From Pomphorhynchus laevis (Eukaryota > Acanthocephala > Palaeacanthocephala > Echinorhynchida > Pomphorhynchidae): a DNA stretch of 64,000 nucleotides. A model generated the notes under the pieces. The model was not told the origin of the DNA and did not search any database. It worked only from the letters and a program-made list of their open reading frames with translations. The DNA is taken from the NCBI GenBank assembly GCA_012934845.2, contig WNNJ02001098.1, positions 101,065 to 165,064 of the forward strand, written 5' to 3'. Made by a program: the position numbers and the translations under genes. Positions 1 to 12,500 of this stretch are shown one piece after another (positions within the stretch are counted from its first letter, which is position 1; every line of letters begins with the position of its first letter).

Positions 1-24
1 TCTAAGCCAATTAAATGATTGTGA

Positions 25-717
25 CTTAATAAAGTCACATAAAAAGGTAGTGAAGCGATTATATCAACAATAATTGCTAAAATTTTATGGAAAAAATGGA
101 ACAGCATAGAATTGTCGGAGCTTCAAAGCTCCAACGAATTTGCAGCAAAACTCAACGATTCTGGACCTGGTAAGAGTATTATTTCTCAAGGTAAAAACAA
201 TTCAAACAAAGACTTAAAGGTTAGTGATCTTATTCACTTATTTACCAAAGAGGCCAAGGTACTTGCCCCAATTCAAAAATTGCAAAACCTTGCGATTATC
301 TCCTTTATCAGGCCACTTAAAAGACAAAAACTATTTAATCTATTCTTACGCGAGTTCACACAATTGTGTAAAAATCGAGTTATATTTAACTCTGTTCGTT
401 ATTTTGAAACATCAATAAGAATTTCGTTCATCACTGCCGATTTTCTGTACGAATACGAAAATTTTTTTAAGAAAAACTTTACCCAATTAAGGAAGATTAC
501 TCTAAAGCCTATACAGGCTTCTCTAAAAATAAATAATCCCCCCATGTTGGAAGAGGATGACTTACAGTCACTAAAAATGGCCTTTAATATTGACGATATT
601 CATACAATTAAGTCTAAATTGGGTGAAGAATTGCCTGTTGCCTTTTGTAAGACTGACATTGACTATGCGCTCACTGTCGAAATCAGGCTCCAACCCCCTT
701 TATGGGGTATAATTTGA
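25..717 (+). pseudogene. LINE-A ORF1, N-terminal part
   Basis: The frame is open from 25 to 717 but has no ATG start; the first in-frame alternative start is a TTG at 112. A block around residues 60-110 (counted from 112), with PLKRQKLFNLFLREF followed by RVIFNSVRYF, is matched in the second copy by PIKRQDLFNVFLRDF and RILFYSVRTF at 32614-32720. This conserved block suggests an RNA-binding ORF1 protein, but I recognise no named domain in it. The frame breaks before the zinc knuckles that follow. Confidence 0.6.
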
Positions 718-1340
718 AGTTTATGATAATGATCAGGATGACAGGACGTATCCCCATTGTATTGTATAACATGCTTGGGGGCACTGTGGATCGTCTTGCT
801 CCTCCAAGCACATTTGTGGAGTATGCAGCTCTGAGGCTTGTGTCAGCTCGATTAAAGGGGATAAATGCGATGCTCCACCATGCTGTAGCAATTGTGCTGG
901 CAGACATCCAACCTGGTCGAGAAGCTGCGTTTTCTTCAAGGCGTACAGAAGTGCCTTTTCTGCCCCCCCTTCAAAAGGTCCTTCTGGTTTTTCGGCTGTG
1001 TCGGCCTGCCCTGACAGAATGACTAATACAAATATATTGGATCTTTCTGCCTCCAATAAAAAGTCCATTTTGGCACAGCTGGAACAGATGACAGCTCCTC
1101 TGGTTTTGGCCCTCTGTGTGGGCCATGAAGCGAAGCCTTTATCCTCTGTTTCCCTCCAAAGTCCAAGAAAAGAGGGGCTTCGGCAAAGTCAGTGCCCCCC
1201 CCAAAGTGGGGAAACTAATTCAGCAGAAAGTTGCCTCAACGGGAAATGAAGACATTGCCCAGGGGGCTCCGGTTCCGGATGGGGCTAGTGGCAGGAGGGG
1301 CAACCCTCCTGTACCTAGATATGTCTAGGTTATCTGCCCC
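718..1340 (+). pseudogene. LINE-A ORF1, zinc-knuckle C-terminal part
   Basis: In the frame of 815-928 the translation contains a Cys-rich stretch ending in CSNCAGRHPTWSRSC (884-928). The spacing is C-x2-C-x3-H-x6-C, the form known for the last gag-like knuckle of Jockey/R1-type LINE ORF1 proteins. Less complete Cys pairs lie just upstream (CGVCSSEAC at 815). Such knuckles bind the element RNA. The region is cut by frame breaks, and other-frame ORFs here are shadows. Confidence 0.55.
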
Positions 1341-1360
1341 AGTCTAACTGATGTGCCACA

Positions 1361-3430
1361 ATGGTGAGTAAACCTGAGCCTTTTTCACTGAATATTCTTC
1401 AGTGGAATTCGGAAGGTGCTTCGGCTCTTAGACTTTTATCTGGTAAAGACGCAGATGTTATAGTCCTTCAGGAGACGCAGTCTATCCGTCTCCCCCAGAA
1501 CATTACTTGATTTATCCCTAAGCACATATATTCCCACTATACTCCGTACAAAACCCCGCTTCACTTCTCTTCTTCTCAAGGACTCTTAACCTTAGTTAAA
1601 TGCTCTTTAGTCCTCCCTCTTGCTAAATTACTCTTGTCCAGCCCTGTCTTGTCTAGTAGTTTCACTCGTTAAGAACGGAAAAAGCCTCAGTCTAGCCAAT
1701 GTCTACACTCGTCCAGGAGAGATTCACAAGAATCGTGACCTCCTGGATGGGATTATCGATAGCGGCTATGACATGGTACTAGGTGACTCTAACGACAGAA
1801 CTGGTCGTTTGATTAACGCAGAACTCCGCAGAGCCAGGAACGGTTATCTTATTCACAAACCACCGTCCCCCTCCTTTCATTGCACATCAACAAATTCACT
1901 CCTCGACTTATTACTGCTCCATGAGAGGTGGCTGTTAAAACCCTTCTGCACGTAGCAGTCGCGTCAACATCTGTCCACCTCTCATGATCTAATTCGCTGG
2001 CGGATAGAGGAAGATACGCTGCTTCGGAGGAGATTCCACTTTGACCCGATAAGAGTAGCTTTCTTCCGAGCAGCTATCATATGCTTTCCCCAAATTGGAA
2101 ATGAAAGTTTAACCGAATTCAATTCCTACCTCTCTTCGCAAGCTACAGCGTCGCTTTCGACAACCTATAAAGGTCGCATTTTCGATCCCACTCCGACAAA
2201 ACTCAAGGTTCTAGCTAAACTGCTGAACCTTCCTAATCTATCTTCATCCGCCAGACAGACCCTCTCGAATGAATACTGGCGCACCAGATATTGGTTCCCG
2301 CTGAGTAGGGATAGGGCGAGCATTGCTCGTCTTAACCCTTCCCAGTCTTCTTTTTGGAAGATATTCAAGAAAGAGAAATTTGTTTGTTGGAGAGATAGGG
2401 CTTTCGATAGGATCGGTAGTATAGGCCTTGACAAAGTTTTAGAGGAGTCACTTGCCCTATACAACTACGGAGCCACTCAATCTCCGCAACCAATCCCGCC
2501 TTGGAGAGACTTTAGGAGTAGAAACATATCTGTCACAAATATTCTCAACGTCTGGGGGTCTCTTCCGGGCACCTCCAAATCCGTCGCTCCACTCTCTTCT
2601 CGTATCTATCAGCTTTTGACAGCCGATCAAAGAAGTAAGGTGGCCGTCACAATGCTATTAGCCTCCCCATCCGATGTGGCCGGCATAAATAATAGCAAAA
2701 GAGTTTTTATTCCAAAAAAGTCTACGGTCTCTTCTCCTAAAGACCTGCGGCCCATCTCAATTCAAAATTCCCTCGTCTCGATCTACGAAAAAGCGCTAGC
2801 GCGTAGAATCCGCGATCATCTGATTAGGCGAAATTTAATCCCATCTGGATTCCATTGTTTGTCAAAGGTCGCTCGGTCCATTCAGCAGTTGGTGAAGTGC
2901 ATCGGTTTTGTCAGGAGTACGTCATCAGCTAGATGTGGCTGTTTTCCTTGATTTTTCTGCTGCATTTGACCGTATCTATTCCTTTTGTTATCTCTTCTCT
3001 CAGGTCCCTCGGGTTGCCTGCGAGAATAGTGAACAGCGTGGAGATACTGCTGTATACCAAGCGATTTTATTATGAAGACGAACCTGATGCGCGTCAGTTC
3101 TACCCTATTACGGGTGTGCCTCAAGGTTCACCACTTTCTCCAATCTTGTATCTTGTTGCCTCAATAATTCTATTTAAAATATTTAAACGTGAACAACGTC
3201 TAGTGGTGTACGCTGATGACACCACAGCCCTGTTCACTGGACGCAGATGTAAAGACATAGTCTCTGACATCAGCCGTTTCTTTTCAAGATTAAAAGACCA
3301 GCTACCCCAATCCAATCTTATTTTAAACTCCGCAAAATCGCAGGTGGTAGTTTTTCATGGCTCCCCTGCGACGAAGAAAAAACTTAAGAGACTGGCACTC
3401 TTTGCACTCTCCTCAATTTTTGCCTAAGAA
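1361..3430 (+). pseudogene. LINE-A ORF2: endonuclease and reverse transcriptase, broken
   Basis: An ATG at 1361 opens a frame reading ILQWNSEG and VIVLQETQ, the start of an APE-type endonuclease. Its later part, with MVLGDSNDRTGR and SLLDLLL, lies at 1620-1955. RT motifs follow: PKDLRPISIQN (about 2740), FSAAFDRI (about 2955, another frame), GVPQGSPLSP (about 3115) and YADDT (about 3210). These mark RT motifs 2a, A, B and C. Several frame changes and stops separate the blocks, so no working polyprotein is made. Confidence 0.75.
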
Positions 3431-3910
3431 TCACTCCCTACCTTCACAAGTCGAGTAAAATACCAGGGGTTCACTGTTTAAGTGAACTGGTCTTACGATC
3501 TCATACGTATCCTGAAGAGAGCTAGGTGGGCTCTGAAACGGGCTCAGCATCTATCGTTAAATGGAAAAACCCAGGTACGCCTTTGGGGTACCTGGGATAT
3601 CTCGGGATTAGTTTTCTTTTTAAGAGGACGTCCCACAGAGCAAAGACTAATGTTCCTGAAGCTTCTCGTATCTCGTATACCCAGCATAGTCCGAACCGAT
3701 TGGATTTTTCGGGGGGGGGGGTGAAAGACCCCGGGTGGTTCAATCGAAAAGCGGCGTGTTGGATCGGTTGGGGGCTCAGATCCCCTTGGATTTGAGGCCA
3801 TAATAAGAAGAGGACGACTAAGAAGCGACATTTTTGCTCTGACTACTCTTTTGACAGACATACTGTTATGACACTTATGGCACACTTATGACATTTGCTT
3901 CTTGCTTTTG
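3431..3910 (+). other. LINE-A 3' region
   Basis: Short broken frames here hold ILKRARWALKRAQHLS (about 3510), similar in style to the region after the RT of LINE-K at 36550. A run of ten or more G sits near 3711-3721. The AT-rich stretch with AATAAAG near 3919 is the likely 3' end. No other gene is seen. Confidence 0.4.
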
Positions 3911-4200
3911 TTTGTTATTAATAAAGTCTTTATTTATTTGTATCAACAATCCATAACATATCATGAAATATTAACTTTATATACAAGCGCACAATCTCAA
4001 TATTGGAAATTGATGAAAAAGATTTAAAAAAATACAAAGAAAAAGAGCTCGCAATTTCGAAAGTGATGAGATTCATATAGAAACTTTCTTCGAAGAAAAA
4101 TGGTAACTATTATATGAGTATTAGCATTGCTAATTGGGTAGCTCATTTTACTCAGTTACTTGGAAATAATATGGAAATAAATGTGAATTAAACATAGGAA
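3911..4200. other. AT-rich spacer without a gene
   Basis: No frame of interest. The sequence is AT-rich, with short runs of A and T. It probably consists of decayed LINE sequence between LINE-A and LINE-D. Confidence 0.4.
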
Positions 4201-4689
4201 CTGTTTAATTTGATTGATGAAAAGGCACAGAATTTGCACATATTGAATGAACAATTTACTGTAGACGAATTCGATTCGCCATTGACTTATTGGTCAAATC
4301 GTAAAGCAGCTGGACCTGATGGTATAGCAAATGAACATATAAAATCTAGCTTTAATTTAATAAATAGCTATTGGCTAAATATTTTCAACATCATATTATG
4401 TCAAGAAAAAATACCTGAGGATAGGCGTACCTCAATATATAAGGTACTATATAAAGGTCAGGGGCTAACATCAGACAATAATTATTATAGATGAATATCT
4501 CTAAAAAATCATGTGTTCAATTGGTTTACTTGGTTGATTTCAAAGCGAATTGAATGTTTTGTAGAGGAAAAAACATTAGCTAATGAGCAATTCGATTTCA
4601 GGAAAGGAAGGTGAACAAATATAGTTTTATAACGGTTACTTAACGTAATACCAATATCTTACGAAGAAAATAGAAAACCAACCAATGTA

Positions 4690-4905
4690 AGTTTCGTAGA
4701 TTTTAGACCTTCGATACAATAATTTATAATAATATTGTAATATTAGTATATTATAGTAATATAATATTTTATATTATATTATTATATTGTAATATATTGT
4801 GATATATAAAATTGTAATATATTATATAATCCAATATATTATGTATTGTAATATATAATATTACAATATATCGTAATATTTTGTAATATTATATTAAAAT
4901 ATAAT
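4690..4905. repeat. AT low-complexity tract
   Basis: About 215 bases made almost only of A and T in shuffled ATAATATT-like words. It interrupts the LINE-D relic between its RT finger and palm parts. Confidence 0.7.
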
Positions 4906-5337
4906 ATCGCTATATAATACATTATATAATGAAATTTAAATAATTGCTATAATATTTTATGATATTGAACCTCTTCAAAATCATTTAAATAATTTAATAG
5001 ATACATATTTTAAGCTAGGTTTCTATAAAATAAAATCAAACAGAAAACAGTTAACTATAAAAATTATCAAAATATTATTAAAAAAATTTAAACTCTTGAG
5101 ATAAAATTTTAATGGATAATAAATAATCAGAGGAAATACGTCATTAGCTTTTATTTGGCCCCAACGTCTGTTATTTATTAGTAAATTTCTAAAAATTGAC
5201 TTTTATTTTGAATTTAAATTTTAACTTTATATAAATTATAAAATATTATATAACAATTATTAATTATATATTATGATTTTTAATTTAATTATTTAAATTT
5301 TATTTAGCATTATTTTTAATTTATAAATAATACAAAA
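4905..5337 (+). mobile_element. Penelope-like element 3' piece, copy 1
   Basis: Close to the piece at 14030-14661. It keeps the block CAAAATCATTTAAATAATTT followed by a GATACATATTTTAA stretch, then AGAGGAAATACGTCATTAG (5131-5149), AACGTCTGTTATTTATTAGT and the shared end TTTAATTTATAAATAAT. The coding part is frameshifted here. It is best read through copy 2, where it is still open. It appears inserted inside LINE-D. Confidence 0.6.
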
Positions 5338-5366
5338 TACGTAGTATCAGTTAGCTGATCTTGATC
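5335..5366 (-). repeat. Terminal motif TACGTAG..TCAGTTA, copy 1
   Basis: The motif AAATACGTAG then TCAGTTAGCTGAT occurs here. Reverse-complement copies lie at about 7530-7562, 55963-55992 and 56935-56968. All four lie near PLE pieces or LINE-E ends, so it is probably the outer end of one mobile family. Confidence 0.5.
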
Positions 5367-6445
5367 ACTTCAGATCTACCAGATGCTCTTAAACTCAGTA
5401 ATGAGCGTGTTGCTGTTATTATGTAGGCAGATTATTTGGCATTGATTTTACTGATATACAAAGGCTTCAAGCTGCCTTGAACGCTTGGCTTCTTACTATG
5501 ACAACAATCAGTTGAAAGTGAATATAAATAAGACAAAGATAACTAAGAACAGGTGGATCATTGTAAAGCTCGACATTATAAGATACAAGAGCTCTTCGCT
5601 AGAATTTACAAATGACTGGCCTATCTAGGAGTAAATTTAACATCTAAGTTATCATTCGCTAAGCACATCACAAAAATGAGATACAAGGTATTAGAAGCAA
5701 AGAATGTATATCGTCATTTATCCAAATTGTTAATAAATGGGCTATGCACGTTGTTAGGGACATGCTGGCACCTATATTTAAATATAGCATATAATGATTT
5801 TTAAGAAACATCAATCTTAATGATTTTAAACGTATGGATGGTGTTCAATGGCAGTATCTTAAACGGGTACTATCTACATCATTCGAGACCAGATCACGTC
5901 ACGTTGGAGCCTTAATAAAAGTTCCAACACTATCAAGTTGGTGTCACCTAAATATAAATATTTCAACTACCTCTAATTAATTACAATATGTTGAAATATG
6001 TTCTGCAAAATTAAATCATAAGATTTGATATTTATAAAATCTTAAGTAATGACATTTTTTAATGACAGCAACAAAGTGGATGTTATTAAATGCCAAGAGT
6101 AGACCTTTGGTGATCAGAGCATCAATACATGGTTAACACGAACGCTTTTGTGTAAATGTTAGCAGAAAATAAAAGAGGTTCACTCGATGAAATAGGTTCA
6201 TTTTCACTGACGCATGTTTCTGAATTCAAAATATTGAAATAAAAATGATTTAAATAAAAGATTTAATAATAAACTAAATTTTAGTTTTATTTATTAGGAT
6301 GTTAGGTTGGGTATCTTATCACAAAAAACTTCGCATACCAGCATCTATACAGCTTGCTTTAGTTTCATGTTACAATTATATTTAATTATTTCCTCATAGC
6401 CGAAAGGCGAAAGTGGCCTAATAAATCATCTCAGATGTTTCATTA

Positions 6446-6545
6446 TTTCATTATTATATCTCATTATTATTAACACCTTATTTTACTATTATCGACATAA
6501 TATTTTACAATTAATGACATCATATTTTAATTATTGACACAAATG
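6446..6545 (+). repeat. Array of about 20-bp TTATTGACA repeats
   Basis: Imperfect units of about 20-22 bp with a core like TATTATTGACACCTTATTT. The same unit forms arrays at 15236-15405, 22555-22705 and (inverted) 24960-25010, where it lies inside the ends of a DNA transposon. Here it may be a solo end of that family. Confidence 0.7.
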
Positions 6546-7020
6546 AAATCGCGTATTGTATATGCAGCCATGTCGGACGCTTTAACGTGGTTATTACGAA
6601 ACCAAATGATGATCTTCATCGTAACCGTGGAAAACGACAGTTTCAGGATACACTTGCAACACTATATGGATGGCAACCTACTGAGCTACCATCTACTGAG
6701 TTACCATGAGCGACGAAAATTCGCAAAGTATGGTGAGCGCGTAGTACGATTTGATGATGCCAAATTAAATCCATATGGGTTGGCAACTAACAGTGCGCTC
6801 GGAAATGAAACACAATCAGTACCGAAAAGGTTGGTCCTGTTAAATACGTTGAAAAGTCAAGTCCTTTACAGCTCAATCATTAAGGATTTGAGGATAGAAA
6901 TTATGTTGCTACTGGCGAAAACGATATCGATGTGTTTGCGCTCGGGTTTATCAAGGCAGGTAGTGAATCTTAGAAGACATCCACAGCATCGGATTTAAAT
7001 AAAACATAGTTGTAAGTGCT
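6530..7020 (+). pseudogene. LINE-E C-terminal end, copy E1
   Basis: An open frame (6534-6998) contains HERRKFAKYGERVVRFDDAK, then NPYGLATNSALGNETQ. It matches other LINE-E ends: RKIAKYSERVAKFEDANF at about 22010 and MKRTKYLERVTTVENASF at about 56420 on the minus strand. In this family the K-x-x-K-Y block follows an FFDV motif, resembling the restriction-like nuclease of R2-type LINEs. The frame is only the last part of that protein. Confidence 0.6.
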
Positions 7021-7073
7021 TTGTTTTAAATAAACAGTGTCGTATTTAAAAAAATATTATATTTCATACATTG

Positions 7074-7165
7074 ATATGTATAGAGTGATACATGTTTAAT
7101 ATGTATCACTCCATATCACTTCATATATGTATGGAGTGATACATACATATATTGGAGTAATAATT
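7074..7165. repeat. Palindromic AGTGATACAT segment
   Basis: AGTGATACAT, its complement ATGTATCACT and a second AGTGATACAT lie within 90 bp, so the stretch can fold into hairpins (for example GATATG..AGTGATACAT with ATGTATCACT..CATATC). No gene is linked to it. Confidence 0.5.
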
Positions 7166-7289
7166 TCTGATTATAAAAATAATATAAAAATTTTAGTTCC
7201 CAATTTCCGTTCAAAAAATGTCACATTTCTTGTATTATAAAGTACTTACAATTTAAGTGAATACACCATAACCAGAGGTTAACCTTTTC

Positions 7290-7590
7290 CAAATGCGAGA
7301 TACTGAGGGTGCAATGGACGGACAGTGTGATGCCGCAGATGCCCATGTTGAAAGTCAAATCAGCCTTGCATAGATTGGTTGGCACTTCTGTACGAATAAA
7401 CCAGTCTAAGAATCAGATACTTATTGGTAATTTTCAATCAGACGATATCAGTTCTGCCAGTAATTCAATTTCTTTACGCTTGATTCCTTCACCAAATACT
7501 TCAGGTAAATTGCATCCAATAACTGCATCATATCAAATAACTGAGTCTACGTATTTTATACGACGTATAAATAAAAATAAAGATAAATAA
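7290..7590 (+). pseudogene. LINE-D ORF1 Cys-rich start, fragment
   Basis: One frame reads GCNGRTV, a stop, then CRRCPC, matching the ORF1 start of D3 (QCNGRNAVCKSCLC at 62250). The rest, to 7590, is AT-rich and not clearly coding; the open frame 7309-7590 is a frame-shifted shadow. It ends in the motif TAACTGAGTCTACGTATTTT described at 5335. Confidence 0.5.
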
Positions 7591-7800
7591 TATATAATTA
7601 GATAAAATTTAATACGATTTATATTTTTATAACGATAAAATTTATAATTAAAATTTAAAAAATTAATTTTTATAAATTGACTAATAAATAATATACGATG
7701 TATTCGAATAAGGAATATAGGTCATCAGGAGTAACCGCTGTGTTATCATGTTTCAGCCCCTATCAGGTTTCATAAACTGTTTCATCAATTGATTTCCATC
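7591..7800 (-). mobile_element. PLE-associated repeat, inverted copy
   Basis: The stretch TTGACTAATAAATAAT, then AGGTCATC and CCTATCAGG (7678-7765) is the reverse complement of the repeat at 14380-14530 and 57169-57330. It is diverged, and no coding part is kept. Confidence 0.5.
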
Positions 7801-7929
7801 AAACACTAGCTCGTCAAGAAATCATTTCTAGGGATTTTAGCGAAGTTATTAATTGGAAGCTAAATCTATATTCATTACCACCAATGCAATAACAGCAATG
7901 AATTTATTGACACAACAACTAGCTTGTAC

Positions 7930-9370
7930 TCATTGGCTATTTCGAGGCCCCTGGAAATTAAACAAATATGATGGAATCAGTCCTACTTAGCCAAGTTATT
8001 CTTCAAAAAACCAGGATAGCGCTTATTAGATCAAACATTAGCCGTATACTCGGACTATGGAGAGAAGAAAATGTTAATTCCTTGATGGAAAAGGCACGTC
8101 TTTTACAAAAGTGCAGTCTTGGAGAATCTATATCAAAATTTAGCACCAATTGGATGAGAAGATTTTGTTACTTAAGAAGCAACGGCAAAACTCATGCTGC
8201 CATAAAATGACTCGAAATGATATTTTAACGCTTGACAATACAGTCCATGGAATATCGGTGAGATAAAAATGGGCTGAATTACATCATAGGACAATGCCTA
8301 TCAATGCTTAAACTCTTATAACATAACCTTTAAATAATATAATTAAACACTATCCGGGAAGATCTTTGGAAATATCTGCAGATGACATAGTGTCATCAGC
8401 GTGACGTACTCAAGGAGCAGCCAGATCGCCATTCTTGAATGCAATTACTTTGTAGTTTATGCTTATGTAATTCGGGCCTGCTCTAATCGTTTAGATTAAA
8501 GTATAGAACATTTCGCGATCTTTTTAGCTACTAATACTCAATAAGAAGATCTCAAGGCATTTACGTCAATAATATTAATAGCTATTGATTAAAATTCAGG
8601 TATAAGACCGATCGGTATTGGAACCCCATGCTATGATAGCTTTAGCCACAGCATCATTGCTTCTTATAAAGCGGTTAATAGTTCCTAATGTAGATATCAT
8701 GAGTTTTAAAGATGACACACATTGCATTGGGAATTCTGTTGAAACTAAAAAATGTTGGATTTAATAGGGTAAATTTGTCCGGACTACGTTTTCTATCTCA
8801 ACGAGGACAAATGTCGCCTGCTAATACATGAAGAAAAACAAAGCAATGTCGCATTAGCATTTGTTGATTCAGGGCTAATAATAGTATATGATGGCTTGAG
8901 AGTTCTTATATCTGCCGCTGGAACCGAAGAGTTTGTTCGTAAATATGCATCAAGAAAGGTCAATGAATGGTTGTTAATCCTGTCTAATCTAGTTGATGTG
9001 ACAAAAGAAGATCCTGACGTTGCTTTTACTGCTTAAACGCAAGCATTAAAGTTTAAATAGACGTTTCTATCAAGCACATGTGGAATTGAGTCAACAATTA
9101 TCTAACTTATCGAGATTTTTACGTCTTCGCCTATTTTTTCTATGGATGTTCGAAGTGCGTTCTGAAAGTAATATCTTGAATTTGATAGAGTTACCTCTCC
9201 GATATGGTGGTCTAGATTTAATTAATGCAGAAAACCAATGTGAATCATATTTTCGATTTTCAATGACAATGAGTGATCATCTTTTAGTAAGGTTGACCGG
9301 ATCTTTACTGCAGTATGACGAGAAGCAAGCTGCGTATAGTATAAAGCTAGAAAAATATGCGTTTTACAAG
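7930..9370 (+). pseudogene. LINE-E RT region (copy E3), interrupted by the Gypsy element
   Basis: Pieces of an RT in several frames: ISRILGLWREENVNSLMEKA (8040), GIRPIGIGTP-like text (8600), DGLRVLISAAGTEEFVRKYA (8893-8953) and LIELPLRYGGLDLINAENQ (9182-9240). The last two are typical of the region after the RT in this family, where LP-R-GGLGI is a hallmark. The Gypsy insertion at 9371 cuts the frame, and coding text of the same character resumes after it at 13926. Many stops upstream show that the LINE was old before the insertion. Confidence 0.65.
9366..9370. repeat. Target-site duplication of the Gypsy element, left
   Basis: ACAAG directly before the 5' LTR, repeated exactly at 13921-13925 after the 3' LTR. 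Five bases is the usual size for Ty3/Gypsy integrases. Confidence 0.9.
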
Positions 9371-9562
9371 TGTTGTGTATGAACGAACACACTGCAAATG
9401 TATGGCAATGACGATTATCACTGGCAGCAATGTGCTTGGCGGTATGCCTTTGTATTTTGACTATATATGTCGGATAGCGACTGTTTCTGAACGCTGGTGT
9501 TTTGTTTGTACTAAAAATTAAAAAACGTTAGCGTTTGCTTTGCAATGTCTGAAAACACAACA
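9371..9562 (+). repeat. 5' LTR
   Basis: 192 bp, starting TGTTGTGTATGAACG and ending GAAAACACAACA. It contains a TATATA-like box near 9464. The gag-pol ATG at 9545 lies within its last 18 bases, so the frame begins inside the LTR. Confidence 0.95.
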
Positions 9563-12500
9563 ATTGGCGACGAGGGTGGTTCAAAATTTTCGTCGAACGA
9601 CATTATGAAAATTGTATGGGAACAACAACGTACATTGACGAAGTTGATGGAAAGTCTGCAAAATCGTGAAAATCCCAATAAGGATTGCAATATACCGGCG
9701 TTTCAGCATTTCAATGCAGATCACGATAAGTGGATTGATTACGGGATTCAACTGAAGAATTTTTTGGGCATGCACAGAGTTGATTCACAGATGCGACAAA
9801 AACAATTCTTACTGTCCAGTTGTGGTCAAGAAATTTTTCGCTTGGTTGGACAATTGATTCCGTCTTTCGAAAAAGAGGACATTACTTTCGAGATGATTAT
9901 TAAGGAACTCGATCGTCATTTTAAAAAGCCGATGCATATAGTTGCAGCCAGATTCGAATTTACGCAATGTCGACAAAAAGCCAATCAGTCACATAAAGAT
10001 TGGATAGCGGAAGCAAGGGGCCTGGCTAGTAAGTGTTCGTTTTTCGATCAATCCATTCAAACCGAACAGCAAGCAATCGACGACAGATTGAGAGATCTGG
10101 TAATTGCATATACTCCAATCGAGGAAATACGTATGAGTCTATTACGATTAGACAATCCTACGTTAGACGATGTAATTAGGATTGCTTCTAATTGGGAAAT
10201 GACACAAGCTACTAAGCACTTGTTAGCGACGGAAACCAGCTCGAATTATGCAAATGACTCGAAAAAGGATGTTGAAATTTCGCATGTTAATAAATTAAGT
10301 GCTGGACGTCGATCACAATGGAATAAAAATTCCATGCCTCGTTGTACACGATGTAATGGTTCAAATCACGTAAATGAGCAACAGTGTTGGGCTAAGAACG
10401 TAAAATGTCACCGTTGTGGTAAGATAGGTCATATTCGTCGATGCTGCAAGGTAGCACTACAAAATATTCATCAGTTGATATCAGACGAGAATGGTGATAA
10501 TAAGGCTGTAGAGTTGGCTTTTCTCGAAATTCAAAACGTTTGTCGAAGGGACCATATCCTGGGACCGACATTGGAAGTGAGAATAAACGGAGTTCAAGTG
10601 GAAATGGAGTTTGATACGGGAGCAATGTTGTCTGTAATATCTCAAAAAACATGGTCAAGTTGTGGTTCGCCTGAGCTAAGAGCGGGAAGATGGCTGAGAA
10701 GTTTTGGTGGAGGGTTGATAAAGAGCATAGGTCAATGTCAAGTGACTGTAGAACTAGATAATGTAGCCAAATTGTTGAATGTCGAGGTCGTATACGAAAC
10801 AGAAAAGAGCTTGTTTGGACAACCGTGGATAGAAGCATTTAACATGTCCTTGCCACGTCAAGTAAGATCCCGCCCACGAGCTATCAATCAGTTAAATTTA
10901 AATCAACAAGGTGCATCCGATTTAAACCACATGTTACTCAGATTTAAGGAGTTATTCAATGAAGATCTTGGGAACATTAAGGATTTGGAGATAAAGTTAC
11001 AAGTTGATCCATCGGCTATTGCACGATGCATTCCGGCTCGTCGCGTACCACTGCCATTAAAGCCAAAAATCGAAGAAGAGTTAAAGCGCCTTTTATCGAA
11101 TGGAACATTAGAGCAAGTTGATTCAAACTGTAATTATATTGAATGGGCGAGTCCAATTGTTTCTGTGCTCAAGAAGGATAACTCAATAAGACTTTGCGCT
11201 GACTTCAAGGCGACAATTAATCCGTATCTGAATTGTGATTGTTTCGAATTACCGACATTTGAGGAGATACTGAGCAAAATCGCAGGAGGCACCTTGTATT
11301 CAGTATTGGATTTAAAGGATGCGTATTCACAAATGAAAGTTCATCAAGACTCTCGAAAGTATTTGACCATATCGACACCCTTCGGATATTATCAATATCG
11401 TCGATTACCATTTGGGTTATCCATTGCACCAATTTTGTTCCAGCGTTATATGAATCAATTACTCGGTACGATTCCGGGCGTCGCAGTTTATCTGGATGAT
11501 GTTGTAGTTGCAGGTGAAACACGTTCAGAACATATAGACAGACTTCGTAGTGTAATGACAAGATTATTGAATGCGGGAATACGAGTTAAACGTGAAAAGT
11601 GTTTATTTCTTCAAGAACAAGTCAAATTTCTGGGACACGTGTTAGATAAAGGAATGGTAAAAGTTGATCCAGAGAAAGTTGATACTATTCAAAATATTTG
11701 TCCACCGTCAAATCCTAAAGAACTGCGAACGTTCTTGGGAACCATAGGGTTCCTTGAACGTTTTATTCCTCATTTGCGGTCGCAGTGTGCTGACTTGTAT
11801 TCGTTAACGGGTGTACGAGCGAATTGGAACTGGACAGATCGGCATCAAAGCCAATTTGAATTGGTCAAGCAAAGTATGCTAAAACCGAAAATTTTAATAC
11901 CATATGATGGGAAGAGTAACCTGAAGCTGTATTGTGATGCTTGTGAGAGAGGCTTAGGAGCCGTACTGCTTCAAGAAACTAAAAACAACCGTTATCTGCC
12001 GATTGCATACGCATCAAGAAAATTGAGCAGCGCGGAAATAAATTACTCGCAAATCGACCGGGAGGCACTTGCACTTATATTCGGTGTCAATAAGTTTCGA
12101 TATTTTCTATTAGGTAGAAAGTTCGTACTCATCACTGATCACAAACCTTTGAAATACATATTCGGAAATCAACGTAATTTGCCAAAGATCGCGAATCAGC
12201 GTTTAGTCAGATGGGCATTGTTGTTGAGTCAATTCGACTACGAACTCGAATGCATTCCAGGAAAAGATAACATAATTGCCGATGTCCTCTCCAGATTTCC
12301 ATGTCAAGGCCTTGACTGTGCAGAAACGTCGGGAACAAATGATATCTGTGTGAATTTGTTATGTGAGGACACACCTTTATTATCCGCAACAGCTATTCGC
12401 GAAGCTACGAAACAAGATTTGATTCTAAAAAAGGTGACGCAATATGTGTCGATCGGTTGGCCAAACAAAGTTACAGACTCGAACATTCATTATTACAGCA

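Larger units (their letters stand above)
1..3910 (+). mobile_element. LINE-A copy 1, decayed non-LTR retrotransposon
   Basis: A long but broken non-LTR retrotransposon. In order it shows an ORF1 part, a zinc-knuckle region, an endonuclease start and end, a reverse transcriptase and a 3' region ending near an AATAAAG motif at about 3919. Its second copy at 32404-34427 shares the same ORF1 block, endonuclease block and RT, which confirms that these parts belong to one family. The 5' end lies at or before the window start. Stops and frame changes are many, so it cannot move on its own. The RT resembles the I/R1/Jockey side of LINEs, but I cannot place it in a named clade by eye. Confidence 0.8.
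4200..6446 (+). mobile_element. LINE-D relic (copy D4) split by AT-rich and PLE sequence
   Basis: Frame 4210-4494 reads NRKAAGPDGIANEHIK and VLYKGQG, matching the RT start of LINE-D at 61850-61700 (KAAGLDQLCVEQLK, ILHKGKG). The RT continues after the PLE piece at 5345-6200: YLGVNLTSKLSFAKHI (about 5620) corresponds to YLGVLLSSKWSFTEHL in D1, and a block near 6090 matches RPLIWRASVHGYH. At 6400-6446 comes CCGAAAGGCG plus a TAATAAAT-type end, like the 3' end of D1. Many stops. The order suggests one LINE-D with later insertions. Confidence 0.7.

Noticed and set aside
4690-4960. Centromeric-type satellite
   Set aside because: Only about 270 bases of irregular A/T words, no fixed unit.
6446-6545. 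CRISPR-like array
   Set aside because: The units are imperfect, AT-rich and directly tandem with no unique spacers; they match transposon-end arrays elsewhere in the window and the DNA is clearly eukaryotic.
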